Source: Planctomycetota bacterium (GTDB taxonomy: Bacteria > Planctomycetota > Phycisphaerae > WQYP01). From it: 8,664 bases of DNA. A program made the translations under genes and the position numbers. The notes beneath the pieces are model-generated. The model was not told where the DNA came from, made no database searches, and saw only the letters and a list, made by a program, of their open reading frames with translations. The stretch lies in assembly GCA_021852245.1 (NCBI GenBank), contig JAJZNY010000313.1, positions 1 to 8,664 of the forward strand, written 5' to 3'. Below, piece after piece: positions 6,481 through 8,664 of the stretch. Within the stretch, counting starts at the first letter, position 1. Every line of letters starts with the position of its first letter.

Positions 6481-7659
6481 ATGATGTGCAATAAAACTGA
6501 CATTCCAATCGCTCCATCCATTCGCGTGCTGACACCGCACGGGACGGGCGCTATTGCCGTCATTGAACTTCGCGCCGCGGGCGCCGAAGAGATCATTTCC
6601 GCCCTTGCCGGAAAGCTTAAGTCGGGCGTGGCATTAAGATCAATTGCGTCTGACGACGGCGTCATCGATGAGGTGCTTATCGTACGCCGTGCACCGAATC
6701 ATTATGAACTTCACTGTCACGGCGGCGTCATGGTGGTGGAGAAGCTGGTGCGAAGGCTGGCGCAATGCGCGGGTGACGACGGACTGGGCGCAGAAGCCCT
6801 GGAACATTGGCGTCACCCGCGATCCGATATCCCGCCCGTGGAAACCCTCTGGGGTTTGCGCATGCTGGCCCAAGCCCGGCGCAACAACCTCGGTCGCTGG
6901 GCGATGAAACATAAGTCGGCACTGAAGGCCGATGGACTGGTCAACATAAAGCGTGAAGCGCAGTGGATCGCCGCCGCTTCGGCCGATCTGCATCGGTTTT
7001 TGAGCGGTGAGGTCCGCATGGCCATGATCGGCCCGCCCAATGCGGGAAAATCGTCGCTGGCGAATTTCTGGCTGGGCCATCCGATGAGCGTGACCAGCGA
7101 TATTCCAGGCACCACGCGCGACTGGGTGGAACAGACGGTCATTGTGGCAGCCGATGATATTGACATGGCGGCCCGACTCACCGATACCGCCGGCATGCGG
7201 CACACCGAGGATGAACTCGAACGGCTTGCGATTCATCGCGGCATCGACGCATTGTCGGGGGTGGACATCATTCTGGTCGTCATGGACGCCACACAGTTGG
7301 GAACACTGGAGCACCTTGCGGATGAGGCGTGGGCGTGGGCAGAGAGTCACGGCGTTGGGGATCAATTGCGTGCATCGCGTTGGCTGGCGGTGGGCAATAA
7401 ATGCGATCGGCTGGAGCGGATGCCGGGAGCGGGAGTTGGCGGATCGAATGCGGTGTGGATCAGTGCGATTCGCGGAACGGGGATTGTCGACTTGCAGCGA
7501 CAGGTGCTGAAGTTGCTGGGGGCACCCCGCAGCCTGCGCTTTCCCGTTTTATCCTCAGCCCGAATTGAGCAACTCTCACGGGTCATTGCCGCCCGTGACG
7601 AGGCGGACATGCTGGCGGCACTGGATCGAATGGCCGCCGACGATGAATTACTTTTTTAA
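6481..7659 (+). CDS. MnmE/TrmE-like GTPase lacking the C-terminal Cys motif
   Basis: A 392-aa protein with an MnmE-type layout: N-terminal tetrahydrofolate-domain-like part (about 10-100, RVLTPHGTGAIAVIELR and ELHCHGGVMVVE), helical segment, and a Ras-like G domain from about 175. G motifs are complete: G1 GPPNAGKSS 184-192, G2 IPGTTRD 208-214, G3 DTAG 235-238, G4 NKCD 306-309, G5 SA 328-329. Canonical MnmE, with MnmG, modifies wobble uridine in tRNA and ends in a Cys-Ile-Gly-Lys motif. Here the protein stops at DDELLF with no such Cys. The usual TGEDxxE and PGEFTxRAFLNGK segments are also missing or unrecognisable. GTP binding is well supported; the tRNA-modifying role is doubtful. The frame is open from ATG 6400, but the first 27 codons are Arg/Gly-rich and unlike the family; ATG 6481, with AGGAG 12 nt upstream, fits better. 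It is last in the uvrA-nnrE unit. Confidence 0.85.
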   Translation: MMCNKTDIPIAPSIRVLTPHGTGAIAVIELRAAGAEEIISALAGKLKSGVALRSIASDDGVIDEVLIVRRAPNHYELHCHGGVMVVEKLVRRLAQCAGDDGLGAEALEHWRHPRSDIPPVETLWGLRMLAQARRNNLGRWAMKHKSALKADGLVNIKREAQWIAAASADLHRFLSGEVRMAMIGPPNAGKSSLANFWLGHPMSVTSDIPGTTRDWVEQTVIVAADDIDMAARLTDTAGMRHTEDELERLAIHRGIDALSGVDIILVVMDATQLGTLEHLADEAWAWAESHGVGDQLRASRWLAVGNKCDRLERMPGAGVGGSNAVWISAIRGTGIVDLQRQVLKLLGAPRSLRFPVLSSARIEQLSRVIAARDEADMLAALDRMAADDELLF

Positions 7660-8664
7660 TGTATCAGGCCCGGAGTGGGCCGCCCTATTCCCAGTCGTGT
7701 GAGATGCTGTGCCGGAGGGCAGCTTCCTGGCGCGGGGCATCAGTTTGAAAAGTGTCTGTATATGATGGCCGTCGTTGATGCGGTAGACGATCCGGATGTG
7801 CCGATGCTGGGACTGAGCGATGGCATGCACCGCCTGCAGAAATTTTCCCTTATCACGGGTGAGAATGAAGATCGGCCGGTCGGAAGGAAAATGCCTCTGC
7901 TGCATCTGCAGCGGGCTTTCGATGGGAAGAATATGATTGGCGTAATACAGAACGCCCAGCCAGATTTCGTCGCCGGTCAGCGTATAGATGGGATGGCGAC
8001 CCGCAATGGCCATCATTTCCCGGGTTGGCTGCCGATACCGGCTGACCTGATACCCCCTGCCGGTAAAATAGGCCCAGTTGACGGAGAGCATCAAAAGCCA
8101 GGATGCAGCGGCAAAGATGCCGAAGGCGGCGATAAACCTGCGATTGAACTCCAACCGCCAGATGAGAACGCCGGCGCATGCAAGGATGGCGGCCAGCAAA
8201 CACCAGCCGGGAAGTGTGAGGGTGTTCAGAGCCGGCTTGAGCAGCGAGAGTGCCTGCATCAGCGTCCAGTGAGAGTCATGCCAGACGGGTGGCCGGTGGG
8301 ATAGCGCGGTGAGGATCGCGACGACGGCAAACCCGACTCCCGTACCGATGAACAAAATGGCCTGTGCCGCCAGCATGAGACCGGCGGGCTTTTCGATGGG
8401 AACCTCGCGTTTGAGGCGTACAAATTCCTGCCACACCACGCCAATGAGCAAAGCCGCAAATGGAAATTGCTGCAGGGCGTAGCGCTGCTTTTTCTGATGC
8501 GGAATCGTCAGCAGAACGAGCCCCGCCACCAGCACGATCCAGAAGAGCCAGCGGCCCCGTTTCTCCGTTTCATCGGGGGCGGGATCGGAATTCGTCGGCA
8601 GGAACGGGACGGCGAGGCCGGCCATCAGGGCGATGGTCCACGGGAATACCCATGCCAGCATGCC
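7648..8664 (-). CDS. GT39/ArnT-like membrane glycosyltransferase, 5'-partial (C-terminal half)
   Basis: Probably transfers a sugar from a polyprenyl-phosphate donor to a protein, lipid or glycan at the outer face of the membrane (PMT/ArnT-type, GT-C fold); acceptor and donor are unknown. The frame runs off the right edge, so the Met at 8661 is likely internal and the N-terminal catalytic loop (acidic pair) is not visible. Counting from that Met, hydrophobic segments lie at about 1-21, 38-54, 66-82, 94-120, 148-172 and 180-204. The motif PHQKKQRYALQQFPFAALL at 54-72 matches the family's Lys/Arg-Tyr-x-Leu-Pro hallmark loop. A soluble C-terminal region of about 130 residues follows, with the family-like YTLTGDEIWLGVLYY and a basic tail. 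It converges on the GTPase gene with a 12-bp overlap of 3' ends. Confidence 0.75.
   Translation of the reverse strand, partial: GMLAWVFPWTIALMAGLAVPFLPTNSDPAPDETEKRGRWLFWIVLVAGLVLLTIPHQKKQRYALQQFPFAALLIGVVWQEFVRLKREVPIEKPAGLMLAAQAILFIGTGVGFAVVAILTALSHRPPVWHDSHWTLMQALSLLKPALNTLTLPGWCLLAAILACAGVLIWRLEFNRRFIAAFGIFAAASWLLMLSVNWAYFTGRGYQVSRYRQPTREMMAIAGRHPIYTLTGDEIWLGVLYYANHILPIESPLQMQQRHFPSDRPIFILTRDKGKFLQAVHAIAQSQHRHIRIVYRINDGHHIQTLFKLMPRARKLPSGTASHTTGNRAAHSGPDTLKK

Noticed and set aside
7667..7681. GGCCC-GGAGT-GGGCC hairpin just past the GTPase stop as a terminator
   Set aside because: The T6 run lies before the hairpin on the plus strand, and on the minus strand the following bases are A-rich, so neither strand has the required hairpin-then-T order. 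It also lies inside the glycosyltransferase coding sequence.
1..8664. CRISPR arrays, insertion sequences, tRNA or phage genes
   Set aside because: No repeated spacer-repeat pattern, transposase motif, terminal inverted repeats or cloverleaf-like segment was seen on reading the sequence by eye.

Overview
The window reads as a bacterial chromosomal segment of moderately high GC (estimated by eye, not computed). It carries five protein-coding genes, four on the plus strand and one on the minus strand, plus one possible gene relic. The flavour is Planctomycetota/PVC-like, possibly Phycisphaerae: a polysaccharide-degrading GH2 enzyme, a single-domain NAD(P)H-hydrate epimerase and a very divergent MnmE/TrmE-type GTPase. 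This taxonomic guess rests on gene character only and is not firm. I see no rRNA, tRNA, CRISPR array, insertion sequence or phage gene.

Left part (1-2850): the window opens inside a glycoside hydrolase family 2 gene of beta-galactosidase type whose true start lies off the left edge. After a 121-bp gap with a small inverted repeat comes a 200-aa exported cupredoxin with a CuA-like cluster of cysteines, histidine and methionine. A 378-bp stretch without a convincing gene follows. It holds a start-less coding relic with half of a zinc knuckle, and a weak candidate promoter for uvrA.

Centre (2851-7659): three co-directional genes probably form one transcription unit: uvrA (nucleotide excision repair), nnrE (metabolite repair of damaged NAD(P)H, 3 nt downstream) and an MnmE/TrmE-like GTPase. 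The best start of the last gene is about 81 nt downstream of the longest possible start, leaving an 87-nt leader with a perfect GC-rich hairpin. The GTPase has intact G1-G5 motifs. It lacks the C-terminal Cys motif (CIGK) needed for canonical tRNA wobble-uridine modification, and the N-terminal/helical signature segments are eroded.

Right part (7648-8664): a minus-strand gene, cut by the right edge, encodes the C-terminal half of a multi-pass GT39/ArnT-like membrane glycosyltransferase. It converges on the GTPase gene and overlaps it tail to tail by 12 bp.

I found no clear new multi-gene system. The two items most worth following are the Cys-less MnmE-like GTPase in an operon with uvrA and nnrE, and the stand-alone exported cupredoxin with a CuA-like but differently spaced metal site.
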